The notes below the pieces were generated by a model. That model searched no databases. It was not told the DNA's origin and was given only the letters and a program-made list of their open reading frames with translations. From NCBI RefSeq assembly GCF_030813055.1, contig NZ_JAUSTW010000004.1, positions 62,001 to 126,000 of the forward strand: a DNA stretch of 64,000 nucleotides. The letters are read 5' to 3'. The DNA comes from Neobacillus ginsengisoli. Its GTDB lineage: Bacteria; Bacillota; Bacilli; Bacillales_B; DSM-18226. Made by a program: the position numbers and the translations under genes. Shown here in pieces: positions 28,497 to 38,177 of this stretch (positions are counted from its first letter, which is position 1; every line of letters starts with the position of its first letter).

Positions 28497-28666
28497 TAGG
28501 TTAAGAATAGTGTATTATTTTTTAACGTGGTAGACTTGCTTCAAAAGAGTCCTAACTGAAAAGGAATGCAGAACCAGATGAACAAGGATAAAGCGTACCT
28601 TGAAGAAATACTTGCCCTATACTTCCCTAGTCACTGTTCACAAAAATAAGCAAGAAGGACCTGATT

Positions 28667-30703
28667 CTATTCAACATATTCATATAAAGTAACACTTTCA
28701 ATGTAGTTTACAAATCTCCTTAATTCCTTCGCTTGTTCTCTGCTAATTTCACCGGATTCATACATTCCTTGAATTTCTGTTCGTTCTATATCCATCACTT
28801 TGATACGTAATTCCTCTTTTTGCTCTTCACTTTTTGCATTATATTGTGCAGTAGGTGTTTTTAATCGATTTATCATTCTTTTATAATCTAAAATCACCGT
28901 ATTAACCATTTCTGCTTTTTTTTCATATTGCTTTGCAAATTCTTCTAAACACTGAAGGGCAGCCTGCAAAGCCTTTAATTGAATATCTAGTCCAAATTGT
29001 AATTTGGTAATTCTTTTTCCTTTCTCTTTATCATAATAACCGATATATCGCTTCCAGCGTCTTTTTGCCTTACCTATTAGATACATAAATCCAAAACGAA
29101 CGTTGTTTGACAGGGCTTCTTCTCGAAGGTCAAGAAATTTTTCAAATGTTTCAAAAGCCGCTTCCTCCATCCCGCCTTTATCCCTTGCAACCTGTATATA
29201 ATGTCTTTCTACTTTTAATGCCATTAACCGTATTTCTTTCATTTTTAGAAGATAATTATTTTTGTTTTCTGCTGCCAAACCCTGTTCCGGTTGAAGTGTA
29301 TTAAACATAATCGTATACTCGTCCATTAACTTATAAGCTGCAGCAGAATTTTCCTCATTTATTTCTGACTTTATCTTTTTAATCGCTTTCAGCAATATTT
29401 TTTTCTTGGCCAAACTTAAATCCATTTGCATCGGGTTTTCTCCTTCAACTGAATCGCCTTTGCTTAAAATTGGCAAGAACATAGTTGCAATGATTAAGGT
29501 GAAAAGAATAACACCTGCAGCTAAAAAGAGGATAAGCGAACGTTGTGGAAATACCTTCCCACTGATGGTTAGAAACGGAATCGAGAGTACGCCTGCCATG
29601 GTAACCGCACCGCGAACTCCCGTTAAACTGGTGAGCATACTTGTCTTAAAATCGGGTTTTGTCGCCTCGTTTGTTTTCTCGATACGATATTCATAATACG
29701 AAAAGAAATACGACCATACAAAGCGGATACCCATGATGACAACCCCAATGGCAATCACATAACCGACTGCTAACCAATTCCCGATATTCGGATTAGCAAC
29801 CGTTTCTATCATGGATGAAGGTATATTTAATCCAAGCAAGAGAAATACAACACCGTTTAAAACGAATAGAACAATGGACCATATATTTTCCGTAAGCACC
29901 TGCTCCTCGGCTATCAAGGTTACAGTTCGTTCATTTATTAATGCATGAATAATTCCTGCTACGACAACTGCAATCACTCAGGAAGCATGCAAAAGATCTT
30001 CAGTCAGAATAAAAATCACGAACGGGGTCATTATTTGTAACAACGAATGAAAGGTTACATCATTAATTCCTTGTTTTCGTAAAGAGAATCGTATCCATGT
30101 TAGTAGTAAACCAAGAATTAAACCAACTATGGCACCGGCTAAAAACATAAATGAAAATTCAAAAATCGCTTTCTTTAATGAAAAAAAACCCGTTACTACA
30201 GCAGCTATCGCATAGTTAAAAGCCACTAAACCGGAAGCATCATTGATTAGTGATTCACCTCGAACAAGATTTAATACTTTTTCAGGAATATGTATCCGTT
30301 TCGCAATCCCATTAACAGCTACAGGATCCGTAGGTGATAAAATAGCCGCAAGTGCAAAAGCTGCAGCAAGCGGAATATCGGGAATCAACCAATGAATAAA
30401 ATACCCTCCGCCTATGGTTGTTAAAAGAACAAGAATAATGGCATTCCCAAAAATAGATGCTCTCATCCTCCACAATTCTTCCCGTGGAAAATGTCTTCCA
30501 TCATTGAATAAAAGGGGTGCGACAAATAGTAACAAAAACCATTCCGTCTCAATTTCGAGTGAAATCTCCCTAAAAACAATCGCAATAAATATCCCAAAAG
30601 CAATTTGAATTAACGCAGTCGGAATAGATGGAATGTAATGACTAATGATATTTGAAATTAATAAACATACAAGTAATAATAATACTGTTAGCAATAAATC
30701 CAT
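28667..30703 (-). pseudogene. nhaK: Na+/H+ antiporter (NhaK/YvgP-like), interrupted by an in-frame TGA
   Basis: Two abutting segments in the same frame (30703-29978 and 29977-28667) make one 678-codon CPA1-type antiporter. The first has the transporter core (LAAILSPTDPVAVNGIAKR, GESLINDASGLVAFNY with the conserved ND). The second has the last helices (TSLTGVRGAVTMAGVLSIPF) and a long charged cytoplasmic tail. The break is a TGA at 29980-29978, within EDLLHAS-stop-VIAVVVAGIIHAL, where relatives have Gly (GGA to TGA). No ribosome binding site precedes the second part. It may be a recent null, readthrough, or a sequencing error. Confidence 0.8.
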
Positions 30704-30892
30704 GGATGCTCCCCTTTTTTCTAAAATCCCTCTAATTATCTATACTCATTATGGATTTATTGAATTATATCAATGCATATATCACATAATTAGATAAAAC
30801 CTTTGACATACTGATAAAAATAAGGTAAAACTCATATGTACGAACAAATTTGGTTTAAATCAATTTAATATTCGTGTTTAGGAGTGTAACTA

Positions 30893-31876
30893 ATGGATAA
30901 TGTGTTTGATTATGAAGATATTCAACTGATTCCTGCAAAATCTATCGTAAAAAGTCGATCCGAATGTGATACATCTGTAACTTTTGGCGGTCGGACATTT
31001 AAGCTGCCAGTGGTGCCTGCCAATATGCAGACCATTATTGATGAAAAGATTGCAATTTTCTTAGCGGAAAATGGTTATTTCTATATTATGCATCGTTTTG
31101 AACCGGAAAAGCGGCTAGCTTTTGTGAAAGATATGAAGTCACGCGGTTTATTCGCATCGATTAGTGTTGGTGTCAAAGAGGAAGAATACAGATTCATCCA
31201 ACAATTAGCAGACGAACAGCTTTCACCGGATTACATCACGATTGATATCGCTCATGGACATTCCAATGCGGTGATCGAGATGATTCAGCATATTAAGAAA
31301 CTCTTACCTTCAAGTTTTGTTATTGCTGGAAATGTCGGTACTCCGGAAGCAGTCAGAGAATTAGAACATGCCGGTGCCGATGCCACAAAGGTAGGGATTG
31401 GACCTGGAAAAGTATGTATTACTAAAATTAAAACGGGATTTGGAACCGGCGGTTGGCAATTAGCTGCCCTTCGTTGGTGTGCAAAGGCCGCAAGTAAGCC
31501 GATCATTGCCGACGGAGGTATTCGTACACACGGTGATATCGCGAAATCCATTCGATTTGGTGCCTGCATGGTCATGATTGGTTCATTATTTGCCGGCCAT
31601 GAAGAATCACCAGGTGAAACCATTAATAAGGACGGAAAGTGCTTTAAAGAATATTTCGGTTCCGCTTCGGAATTTCAAAAAGGTGAAAAGAAAAATGTTG
31701 AAGGCAAAAAAATGTATGTTGAGCACAAGGGACCTTTAATGGAAACGTTGATCGAAATGGAGCAGGATCTTCAATCTTCTATTTCTTATGCAGGCGGAAA
31801 CAAGTTAGAGGCCATCCGAACTGTTGATTATGTCGTCGTTAAGAATTCAATTTTTAATGGTGATAGGGTATATTAA
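30893..31876 (+). CDS. guaC: GMP reductase
   Basis: A 327-aa enzyme that deaminates GMP to IMP with NADPH, part of purine salvage. It is shorter than IMP dehydrogenase because it lacks CBS domains. Motifs: [37 protein letters not shown], and the catalytic Cys loop [18 protein letters not shown], then [14 protein letters not shown]. Type 2 (Gram-positive) GuaC. The ATG follows AGGAGTG. It is transcribed alone, with its own terminator. Confidence 0.95.
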   Translation: MDNVFDYEDIQLIPAKSIVKSRSECDTSVTFGGRTFKLPVVPANMQTIIDEKIAIFLAENGYFYIMHRFEPEKRLAFVKDMKSRGLFASISVGVKEEEYRFIQQLADEQLSPDYITIDIAHGHSNAVIEMIQHIKKLLPSSFVIAGNVGTPEAVRELEHAGADATKVGIGPGKVCITKIKTGFGTGGWQLAALRWCAKAASKPIIADGGIRTHGDIAKSIRFGACMVMIGSLFAGHEESPGETINKDGKCFKEYFGSASEFQKGEKKNVEGKKMYVEHKGPLMETLIEMEQDLQSSISYAGGNKLEAIRTVDYVVVKNSIFNGDRVY

Positions 31877-31895
31877 AGGCTTGAAAAATGCTAAA

Positions 31896-31925
31896 GAGAG
31901 CAGCACCCTTGCCGCTCTCCTTTTC
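31896..31925 (+). terminator. Terminator of guaC
   Basis: GAGAGC and GCTCTC pair around a 12-nt loop, followed by CTTTTCTATTTTT, 20 bp after the stop. Confidence 0.7.
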
Positions 31926-31968
31926 TATTTTTAATAAATTAAACATAATGAATGAGCTCAGTTTAGTA

Positions 31969-32886
31969 TTATTTAGTTTTGTTGTTGAAACTAACTGCAA
32001 TTTGGGTTCCTACTTTTGCATTGTGTTTTACTAATTCAATATTGGCATCTAGGCTCTTACCGTCCGTTAATTCTTTAATTTTTCCGAGCAGGTATGGTGT
32101 ATTATCTTTACCGATAATATGTTTTTCTTCTGCTTCTTTGATTGCCTGATTAATAATTCCATTGATATATTCTTCATCCATAGCATATTCTTCAGGAATT
32201 GGGTTAGCGATTACTGCCCCGCCTTTAAGGTTTAATTCCCATTTAGTTTTTAATGTTTCTGCAATGACATCGATTGAATCTGTCGAGAAGTTTAATTTAT
32301 GTTCACTATTTCTTGTGTAAAATGCCGGTAGGTACTCAGTTTCAAACCCGATTACAGGAACCCCTTTTGTTTCAAGGTATTCTAGAGTTAGCGCTAAATC
32401 CAGGATTGATTTCGCACCTGCACAAATTACCGCTACATCCGTTTGTGCTAATTCTTCAAGGTCGGCAGAGATATCCATAGTCGTTTCTGCACCTTTATGG
32501 ACCCCGCCGATTCCACCTGTTACAAAGATTTTAATGTCTGCCAGATCTGCACAAATCATTGTTGTTGCAACAGTCGTTGCACCTAGTTTTTTTGTAGCAA
32601 TAATTTGAGCTAAGTCACGTCTTGATACTTTTGCAACATCTGAACTTTTACCAAATAACTCCAATTCATCATCTGTTAAGCCAATTTTAATTTTTCCATC
32701 AATGATCGCAATGGTTGCCGGAACAGCACCGTTATCACGGACAATTTGTTCTACTTCACGAGCCATTTTTACATTTTGCGGATAAGGCATACCATGAGAT
32801 ATAATAGTAGATTCTAACGCAACGATGGCTTTTCCTTCCTCTTTTGCTTGTTGTACCTCTGCAGATAATTCAACATATTTCTTCAT
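31969..32886 (-). CDS. psuG: Pseudouridine-5'-phosphate glycosidase
   Basis: A 305-aa enzyme that splits pseudouridine 5'-phosphate into uracil and ribose 5-phosphate. Family phrases: IVALESTIISHGMPYP at the start, VSRRDLAQIIATKKLGATTV, the FVTGGIGGVHKGAETTMDIS loop, CAGAKSILDLALTLEYLET, and NPIPEEYAM. The start codon touches the stop of the upstream kinase gene (TAA then ATG), so the pair is translationally coupled: kinase makes the substrate, PsuG cleaves it. Confidence 0.95.
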   Translation of the reverse strand: MKKYVELSAEVQQAKEEGKAIVALESTIISHGMPYPQNVKMAREVEQIVRDNGAVPATIAIIDGKIKIGLTDDELELFGKSSDVAKVSRRDLAQIIATKKLGATTVATTMICADLADIKIFVTGGIGGVHKGAETTMDISADLEELAQTDVAVICAGAKSILDLALTLEYLETKGVPVIGFETEYLPAFYTRNSEHKLNFSTDSIDVIAETLKTKWELNLKGGAVIANPIPEEYAMDEEYINGIINQAIKEAEEKHIIGKDNTPYLLGKIKELTDGKSLDANIELVKHNAKVGTQIAVSFNNKTK

Positions 32887-33993
32887 TTAAATTGCCTCCA
32901 TATCTAATGTAAATTGGTTTTGTGATAATTCTTGTCTAACTGTATACTTTGACATAATTGTTTTTTGGGCATTGACCAAACCGGATTTTATAATGTAATC
33001 GAATTCTTTCTTTTGTAACCAAGAATAAATAACCCCTGAACAAAATGAATCTCCTGCACCTGTGACATCAACAACCATTGGTGTTTCGATAGCCGGGAAA
33101 TAACGAATCTCTCCATTTTCAACACCTGTGAAGACGCCCTTTGATCCATTGGTTACAATTACATTTTTTATGCCTAACCCCAACCACTTCTTAACTGAAT
33201 TTTCCCAATCATTCTTATCATTTATTTTCATATTCATAAAAGTTTCTGTTTCATCTTTATTTACGATAAGCCAACTGACTGCGCTCAAAGTTTTGGGAAG
33301 CCGATTCATTTTTGGTGACGAAACAGGGATAATGACTAATGGAATATTATGTTTAAATGTGAAAGAACAAAGAAAATCAATCGTTTCTCTTGGACAATTT
33401 AAATCCACTACGATGCATTTAGCTCTTCTAAGAAGATTACTGTTTTTTATCAACAATTCAGGTGAAATATTTTCAAAAATATCCATGTCTGCTAAGGCAA
33501 TTAATAAATCACCGTTCTTATCTAAAACTGCTGTGTAGGAACCTGTTGACGAATTTTCAAATTGAGCAACATGCTCTAAATTCATAAAAGAGGACGATAA
33601 GCCATAAATGTCTTCCCATTCTGAATCTTTACCGCTTGCTGAAATTAAGATCACTTCCTCACCCAATCTCCCCAAGTTTTCAGCTATATTTCTTGCAACA
33701 CCGCCAACCGATCTAGATGATTTTACTGGATTAGACGTTCCATTCATAATTTTATATTTCGAATAAAATTTCCGATCTACGTTCGCTCCACCTATACAAA
33801 TAATAGGGTTTGTTTCATTTAAAACGTAAGCTTTGCCGAAAACATATTCTTTCCTTATTAGTCCGGAAATAATATTAGCAATGGAGGATCTTGATAATCC
33901 GACAATATCTGATAACTCCTGTTGAGAAATAAATGGATTTTCTCTAATCAAACCTAAAATTAATTCTTCATTTTCATTCATATCATTAGCCAT
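32887..33993 (-). CDS. psuK: HTH-PfkB fusion kinase, probable pseudouridine kinase
   Basis: A 368-aa two-domain protein. Residues 1-60 form a winged helix (ISQQELSDIVGLSRSSIANI), and the rest is a PfkB kinase with CIGGANVDRKFYS, GGVARNIAENLGRLG and the catalytic DVTGAGDSFCSG. E. coli PsuK lacks the HTH, while YeiI of the same region has it. Coupling to psuG supports pseudouridine kinase activity; the HTH suggests that it also acts as a self-controlling regulator. I chose the ATG at 33993 after GAGAGGTG with 5 nt. Confidence 0.85.
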   Translation of the reverse strand: MANDMNENEELILGLIRENPFISQQELSDIVGLSRSSIANIISGLIRKEYVFGKAYVLNETNPIICIGGANVDRKFYSKYKIMNGTSNPVKSSRSVGGVARNIAENLGRLGEEVILISASGKDSEWEDIYGLSSSFMNLEHVAQFENSSTGSYTAVLDKNGDLLIALADMDIFENISPELLIKNSNLLRRAKCIVVDLNCPRETIDFLCSFTFKHNIPLVIIPVSSPKMNRLPKTLSAVSWLIVNKDETETFMNMKINDKNDWENSVKKWLGLGIKNVIVTNGSKGVFTGVENGEIRYFPAIETPMVVDVTGAGDSFCSGVIYSWLQKKEFDYIIKSGLVNAQKTIMSKYTVRQELSQNQFTLDMEAI

Positions 33994-34017
33994 TTTTACA
34001 CCTCTCTTTTCAAACAA

Positions 34018-34036
34018 ATGTTTATTTATTAAACAT
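34018..34036. promoter_or_regulatory. Palindromic operator, psuK side
   Basis: ATGTTTA-N5-TAAACAT is a perfect 7-bp inverted repeat, 24 bp upstream of the psuK start. Its core GTTTA-N5-TAAAC recurs at 34200-34214 before the divergent kinase gene. Confidence 0.6.
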
Positions 34037-34042
34037 AAGTTT

Positions 34043-34056
34043 AGTATACGCTTTCA
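34043..34056 (-). promoter_or_regulatory. cre-like site upstream of psuKG
   Basis: The minus strand reads TGAAAGCGTATACT, one mismatch from the CcpA consensus. Confidence 0.5.
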
Positions 34057-34138
34057 TTTTTTATTGTCAATAGTTTTATAACTTAATAATAAAAACAAAA
34101 CCTTTCTATTAAACCGGAATTTTAGCATGACATAAAGG

Positions 34139-34173
34139 TAGGCGATATTTCCATAGCTATGAAATATCGCCTA
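34139..34173. other. Long hairpin/palindrome in the divergent kinase intergenic region
   Basis: TAGGCGATATTTC and GAAATATCGCCTA are exact inverted repeats, and the centre (CATAGCTATG) is itself palindromic, giving about 17 paired bases with one unpaired base. It lies midway between the two operators. There is no T run suited to a terminator on the minus side. Confidence 0.6.
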
Positions 34174-34199
34174 GCTTTACTTACATTTGTTTATATATT

Positions 34200-34214
34200 A
34201 AACTTTTTTCTAAA
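34200..34214. promoter_or_regulatory. Palindromic operator, second kinase side
   Basis: GTTTA-TATAT-TAAAC lies 18 bp upstream of the plus-strand kinase start and copies the core of the psuK-side site. Confidence 0.6.
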
Positions 34215-34232
34215 GAGAAATGAGGTTGTTTC

Positions 34233-35324
34233 ATGGATAAAGAGAAACAAATTTTATATCACATAAGAATGAATCCTTTCATTTCACAGCAAGAATTATC
34301 AAGTAAGGTTGGTTTATCACGACCTGCGGTTGCTAATTATATTGCTAACCTGACGAGACGCGGTGAAATCAAAGGACGTGGCTATATTCTCCGCGATGAA
34401 TCATCAATCGTGTGTATCGGAGGGGCAAACACAGACCGAAAAGCGCGAACAAATCAGAAGGTGCGGTTATATTCATCCAATCCGGTAAAAATTACTGAAG
34501 CCTGTGGCGGTGTTGCACGTAACTTTGCCGAAAATTTAAGTCGACTAGGACTTTACACATCTCTTATGACTTGTGTCGGTGACGACAAAGAAGGTGACTG
34601 GTTGCTACATAAAACGAAAAGTCAGGGTGTGGATGTTAGCCAAGTATGGGTGTTCCCAACTGAACGTACAGGGACTTTTACCACTTTGTTAGATATTAAT
34701 GGTGAAAGTATTGTCTCCATGGCTGATATGAATATATACGAAAAGATAACAACCTCGATGTTTGACGAAAGATGGTCTTATATTGTTGCCTCACAGGCTG
34801 TTTTTTTGGATACGAATATTCCTAAGGAAAGTATTAGTTATTTAATTAAACGCTGCAGCGATGAAAACATTCCTTTATACATTGACCCAGTATCTCCAGC
34901 CAAAGCACGAAAACTTCCTTTTCGTCTTGACGGTGTAGAACTGCTGATCCCTAACCGGGAAGAAGCAGAAATACTTGCTGAAATGAAAATCGACTCCATC
35001 GAGGATTGTCAATTAGCTTGTGAAAAAATTAGACTACGCGGCGTTCAAAAAGTTATTATTACGCTAGGTGACCAAGGGGTTTATTTTTTCTCTCCGGAGG
35101 AATCCGGACATTTGCCTTGTTTCAAAACGGATGTTGTAGATGTCACGGGTGCAGGTGATGCATTTGCTTCCTGTGTAATATATGGGATCATGAACGAAGA
35201 AACACTACTTAATGCTTGCCGACTAGGACTTGCCGGTGCTGCTCTTACACTTCAAACAGAAGAATCTATTTCATCATTTTTAAAACCCGAAAAACTTAAA
35301 GAAATCGTTAAAGAATTTTCGTGA
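34233..35324 (+). CDS. HTH-PfkB fusion carbohydrate/nucleoside kinase (paralogue)
   Basis: A 363-aa protein with the same design as the divergent psuK: winged helix with ISQQELSSKVGLSRPAVANY, then a PfkB kinase with CIGGANTDRKARTN, GGVARNFAENLSRLG and DVTGAGDAFASC. The size equals E. coli YeiI. The recognition helices of the two proteins are similar, which fits their sharing the two GTTTA-N5-TAAAC sites. Substrate unknown; pseudouridine or another nucleoside is plausible. A HAD phosphatase gene follows on the same strand after 129 bp. Confidence 0.85.
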   Translation: MDKEKQILYHIRMNPFISQQELSSKVGLSRPAVANYIANLTRRGEIKGRGYILRDESSIVCIGGANTDRKARTNQKVRLYSSNPVKITEACGGVARNFAENLSRLGLYTSLMTCVGDDKEGDWLLHKTKSQGVDVSQVWVFPTERTGTFTTLLDINGESIVSMADMNIYEKITTSMFDERWSYIVASQAVFLDTNIPKESISYLIKRCSDENIPLYIDPVSPAKARKLPFRLDGVELLIPNREEAEILAEMKIDSIEDCQLACEKIRLRGVQKVIITLGDQGVYFFSPEESGHLPCFKTDVVDVTGAGDAFASCVIYGIMNEETLLNACRLGLAGAALTLQTEESISSFLKPEKLKEIVKEFS

Positions 35325-35453
35325 TGAAATCAGACTTTTACCGTAGGCATGCCCTTATTCTACGTTTTAGGAGATAGTTTTTTAATCAAAAATGTTATAC
35401 TAAGGATTTACCAGATTAATACAACAAGTTTAGCATTGTTAGGAGTGTATTTT

Positions 35454-36236
35454 ATGAATTACAAGGTTGTCATCTTAGATATAGACGGAACCATCGTACC
35501 GCATGGAAAAACGGTTAGTCATGCTACAAAGGATGCGATCCGTCAGTTACGAGAGAAAAATATGAAAGTTGTCATTGCTACAGGGAGAGCTCCCTATTTT
35601 TCTGCGTCCATTATTCAGGAAACAGAAGTCGACTCCATGGTCTTTTTTAATGGTGCGTATGTCTACCATGAAGGAAAAGAACTATACCGGAATGCAATTG
35701 AGAAAAATATCTTAAAGAATGTGTATCTATTGTCTCATGAGTATCAACATCCTCTTACTTTTTTAGGAGGTACGAGCTTTAAAGCTACCGATCTAAGCCA
35801 TCCATTTGTAGTGGAAGCGTTTCGGCGTGATCCGTGGAAGCCTGAACTTGCACCGCCGCAGTTTTGGATGGAACAGGATATTTATCAATTGTTCCTTCAT
35901 TGTGATCATGAAGAAGAGTTATTTTATCAATCAAAAGTTCCGGAATTAGACTTCAGAAGATGGAGTTCGACAGGATCAAGAACTTGTGATGTCAATTTGT
36001 CCAATTCAAATAAAGCTGTGGGTCTCACTAAATTGTTAGAAAAACTCGGGGTTGCTCCAGATGAAGCAGTGGCATTTGGGGATGGGTTAAATGATATTGA
36101 AATGCTTTCTTTAGTCGGAATGGGTGTAGCTATGGGGTCTGCCCGCGATGAAGTGAAAGAGGCGGCAAATATGGTAACACTCTCTGCAGAAGAAGATGGT
36201 GTTCGATACGGTTTGGAGTGCCTCGGGTTAATCTAA
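35454..36236 (+). CDS. Cof-type HAD hydrolase
   Basis: A 260-aa phosphatase of the HAD superfamily, type IIB. Motif I is VVILDIDGTIVPHG with the nucleophile Asp, motif II VIATGR, and the C-terminal KAVGLTKLLEKLG followed by AFGDGLNDIEML (motifs III and IV). Such enzymes dephosphorylate sugar phosphates, FMN or pyridoxal phosphate. The ATG at 35454 follows TAGGAGTG with 6 nt; an ATG 105 nt upstream in frame has no such site. It may serve the kinase before it or be independent. Confidence 0.85.
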   Translation: MNYKVVILDIDGTIVPHGKTVSHATKDAIRQLREKNMKVVIATGRAPYFSASIIQETEVDSMVFFNGAYVYHEGKELYRNAIEKNILKNVYLLSHEYQHPLTFLGGTSFKATDLSHPFVVEAFRRDPWKPELAPPQFWMEQDIYQLFLHCDHEEELFYQSKVPELDFRRWSSTGSRTCDVNLSNSNKAVGLTKLLEKLGVAPDEAVAFGDGLNDIEMLSLVGMGVAMGSARDEVKEAANMVTLSAEEDGVRYGLECLGLI

Positions 36237-36268
36237 TGTTTGGCTCTTTCTTTACTTTTCATTTTAAA

Positions 36269-36313
36269 AAAGCTTGTAGAATTCGTCCAAATGGACTTTT
36301 TTCTACAAGCTTT
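36269..36313. terminator. Hairpin terminator between the HAD and serA-like genes
   Basis: AAAGCTTGTAGAA and TTCTACAAGCTTT form a perfect 13-bp stem between the convergent genes. Bases after both sides are T-rich on the relevant strand, so it can work both ways. Confidence 0.75.
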
Positions 36314-36401
36314 AATCTTTTAATTAGCTTTTTAGGAACCTACCTTGATTCCCTCGATGCGTTCCCCTAACTCAATCCTCGTTCTATTCGAAAAATGGTC
36401 A

Positions 36402-37601
36402 TTAAATAATCCGTGCTGAAACGATGCCTTCGATTTGATTGATTTTTTCCTCCAAACCGGGAATGATATCGCCGGTTACTTCATTATCAATGTCTATCAA
36501 TGTATAAGCGTATCCACCGCGGCTTCTGTTTATCATGTCAGCGATATTCAAATGATAGTTTGATAAAGCTGTTGTGATCTGCCCAACCATGTTTGGGACG
36601 TTTTGGTGGAAAGCTGCTACACGACGCTTTCCAGTGTAAGGAAGAGAAGCGTTTGGAAAATTGACTGAGTTTTTAATGTTTCCTGTTTCCAAATATTCCT
36701 TTACCTGACGAGCCGCCATAATCGCACAGTTTTCCTCTGATTCTTGTGTTGAGGCACCAAGATGCGGGATTGGAACAGCATTTTTCATTTGCAACACATT
36801 TTCATTCGGGAAGTCTGTAATATACATACCAACTTCTCCGTCTTCAAGTGCAACTGCCATATCAATTTCATTCACTAGCTCCCCGCGTGAGAAATTCAAA
36901 ATATAAACACCCTGCTTCATGATGCTAAATGTTTCTTTGTTAAACATTCCTTTTGTGTCATCAGTTAACGGAACGTGTACAGTAATATAGTCAGCGTTAG
37001 CAAACAACTGCTCAATAGTCATTGCACGCTGAACATTTCGGGATAAGTTCCAAGCTGTATCGACTGAGATAAACGGGTCAAACCCGATTACATCCATGTC
37101 TAAATCGAGCGCGTCATTCGCTACAAGCGCACCGATCGCACCTAAACCAATAACACCAAGCGTTTTTCCCTTAATTTCTTTTCCAACAAATTGTTTCTTT
37201 CCTGCTTCAACAAGTTTTGGAACTTGTTCGCCTTCACCTTCTAACGTCTTTGTCCAGGCCACTCCGGCAAAAAGGTTTCGGGATGAAGCCATTAATGTGG
37301 TTAGGACCATTTCTTTTACTGCATTAGCATTTGCACCAGGGGTATTAAACACAACGATTCCTTGCTCAGTACATTTGTCGACCGGAATGTTATTGACTCC
37401 CGCCCCGGCCCGTGCGATTGCTTTTAAATTATTGTCGAATTCGATTGTATGCATGTTAAAGCTACGGACAACAATTGCATCTGGATTTTCACTGTCATTG
37501 TCAATCGTAAAGTGATCGTTATTGAATACTTTTAAACCTCTTTCCGCAATATTATTTAAGGTTTTGATTGTTTTCACTTTATCTAAAGTTATTGTGCTCA
37601 T
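36402..37601 (-). CDS. serA: D-3-phosphoglycerate dehydrogenase
   Basis: A 399-aa NAD-dependent 2-hydroxyacid dehydrogenase, first enzyme of serine synthesis. Substrate domain: ARAGAGVNNIPVDKC. NAD-binding: LGVIGLGAIGALVANDAL; the catalytic Arg in NFSRGELVNE; Glu in FPNENVLQMKN; His in PHLGASTQESEENC. A C-terminal ACT domain (NMVGQITTALSNYHLNIADM) allows regulation by an amino acid. This short form without the intervening domain is common in Firmicutes. AGAGGAG lies before the ATG. A ZTP riboswitch lies upstream, linking serine, the source of one-carbon units, to purine/folate status. Confidence 0.88.
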   Translation of the reverse strand: MSTITLDKVKTIKTLNNIAERGLKVFNNDHFTIDNDSENPDAIVVRSFNMHTIEFDNNLKAIARAGAGVNNIPVDKCTEQGIVVFNTPGANANAVKEMVLTTLMASSRNLFAGVAWTKTLEGEGEQVPKLVEAGKKQFVGKEIKGKTLGVIGLGAIGALVANDALDLDMDVIGFDPFISVDTAWNLSRNVQRAMTIEQLFANADYITVHVPLTDDTKGMFNKETFSIMKQGVYILNFSRGELVNEIDMAVALEDGEVGMYITDFPNENVLQMKNAVPIPHLGASTQESEENCAIMAARQVKEYLETGNIKNSVNFPNASLPYTGKRRVAAFHQNVPNMVGQITTALSNYHLNIADMINRSRGGYAYTLIDIDNEVTGDIIPGLEEKINQIEGIVSARII

Positions 37602-37691
37602 ATTTATTCTCCTCTTTTTTTATTATTTTTTCAAATTCCCAATTTTACGAAAAATATTAATTTATCGCCCATCTCCTCCTAAAAAACAGAA

Positions 37692-37719
37692 AGAGGTAAG
37701 GGATAAATCCCTTACCTCT
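37692..37719 (-). terminator. Riboswitch-controlled terminator upstream of serA
   Basis: AGAGGTAAGGGA, a 4-nt loop and TCCCTTACCTCT form a perfect 12-bp stem. On the minus strand TTCTGTTTTTT follows. It adjoins the 3' edge of the ZTP aptamer, as expected for an expression platform. Confidence 0.85.
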
Positions 37720-37788
37720 GCCCAGGCGAACGGCTACGAACCAATGTGCTCCCTCACGGTTATCCGTGTTTCGCCAGTTACACATTGT
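37719..37788 (-). ncRNA. ZTP (pfl) riboswitch aptamer
   Basis: On the minus strand CAATGTG pairs with CACATTG (P1), enclosing TAACTGGCG, a CACGG/CCGTG hairpin (P2) and GAGGGAGC. It ends with the conserved CGCCTGGGCA, whose CGCC can pair with the GGCG of the first strand (pseudoknot P3). These are the conserved parts of the pfl motif that senses ZTP/ZMP, alarmones of 10-formyl-THF shortage. With ligand bound, the next terminator should be avoided and serA expressed. Confidence 0.85.
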
Positions 37789-37957
37789 CTTTTCATTTGC
37801 TTTATTCTATCAATTTCTCTCGTAACCTTCAACCCCAAATTTATTTTTTTTTAAAATTATGCTATTTCAGTTCTATTAGCTGAATGAAATAAGGAATTCT
37901 ATATTCCTAATGTATGGTTCAAAGGTTAGCAAACACAGTTTTTTGACCTACATGGAG

Positions 37958-38062
37958 AATTTTGTCCTTCAACTGGCTTTTCAAGAACAGTTTGTCTCTC
38001 CACCTGATGAATTTTGTCCTTCAAATACCTTTTCAAGGACAATTACCTTTTTCAAAACCTCA
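37958..38062. repeat. 52-bp-period tandem repeat, locus 1 (two units)
   Basis: Two units starting at about 37958 and 38010 share AATTTTGTCCTTCAA and CTTTTCAAG-ACA. Within each, TGTCCTT and AAG(G/A)ACA are inverted, so a unit can fold into a small hairpin. The same repeat with the same period occurs at 60534-60656. Confidence 0.65.
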
Positions 38063-38177
38063 ATAAAAAGCCAGCCCCTAACATTTGTTGCTAAATCAAA
38101 GTGGGAAACTGACTCTATTATTGCTTTTTCAATCAGCTCTTAAAGTGAGCACAGTTACTAAACCTAATTGATCTTTC

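Noticed and set aside
30703..30892. Purine riboswitch upstream of guaC
   Set aside because: The region is short and AT-rich, with no three-way-junction elements visible.
37096..37515. Plus-strand open frame (139 aa)
   Set aside because: A shadow of the serA-like gene on the opposite strand.
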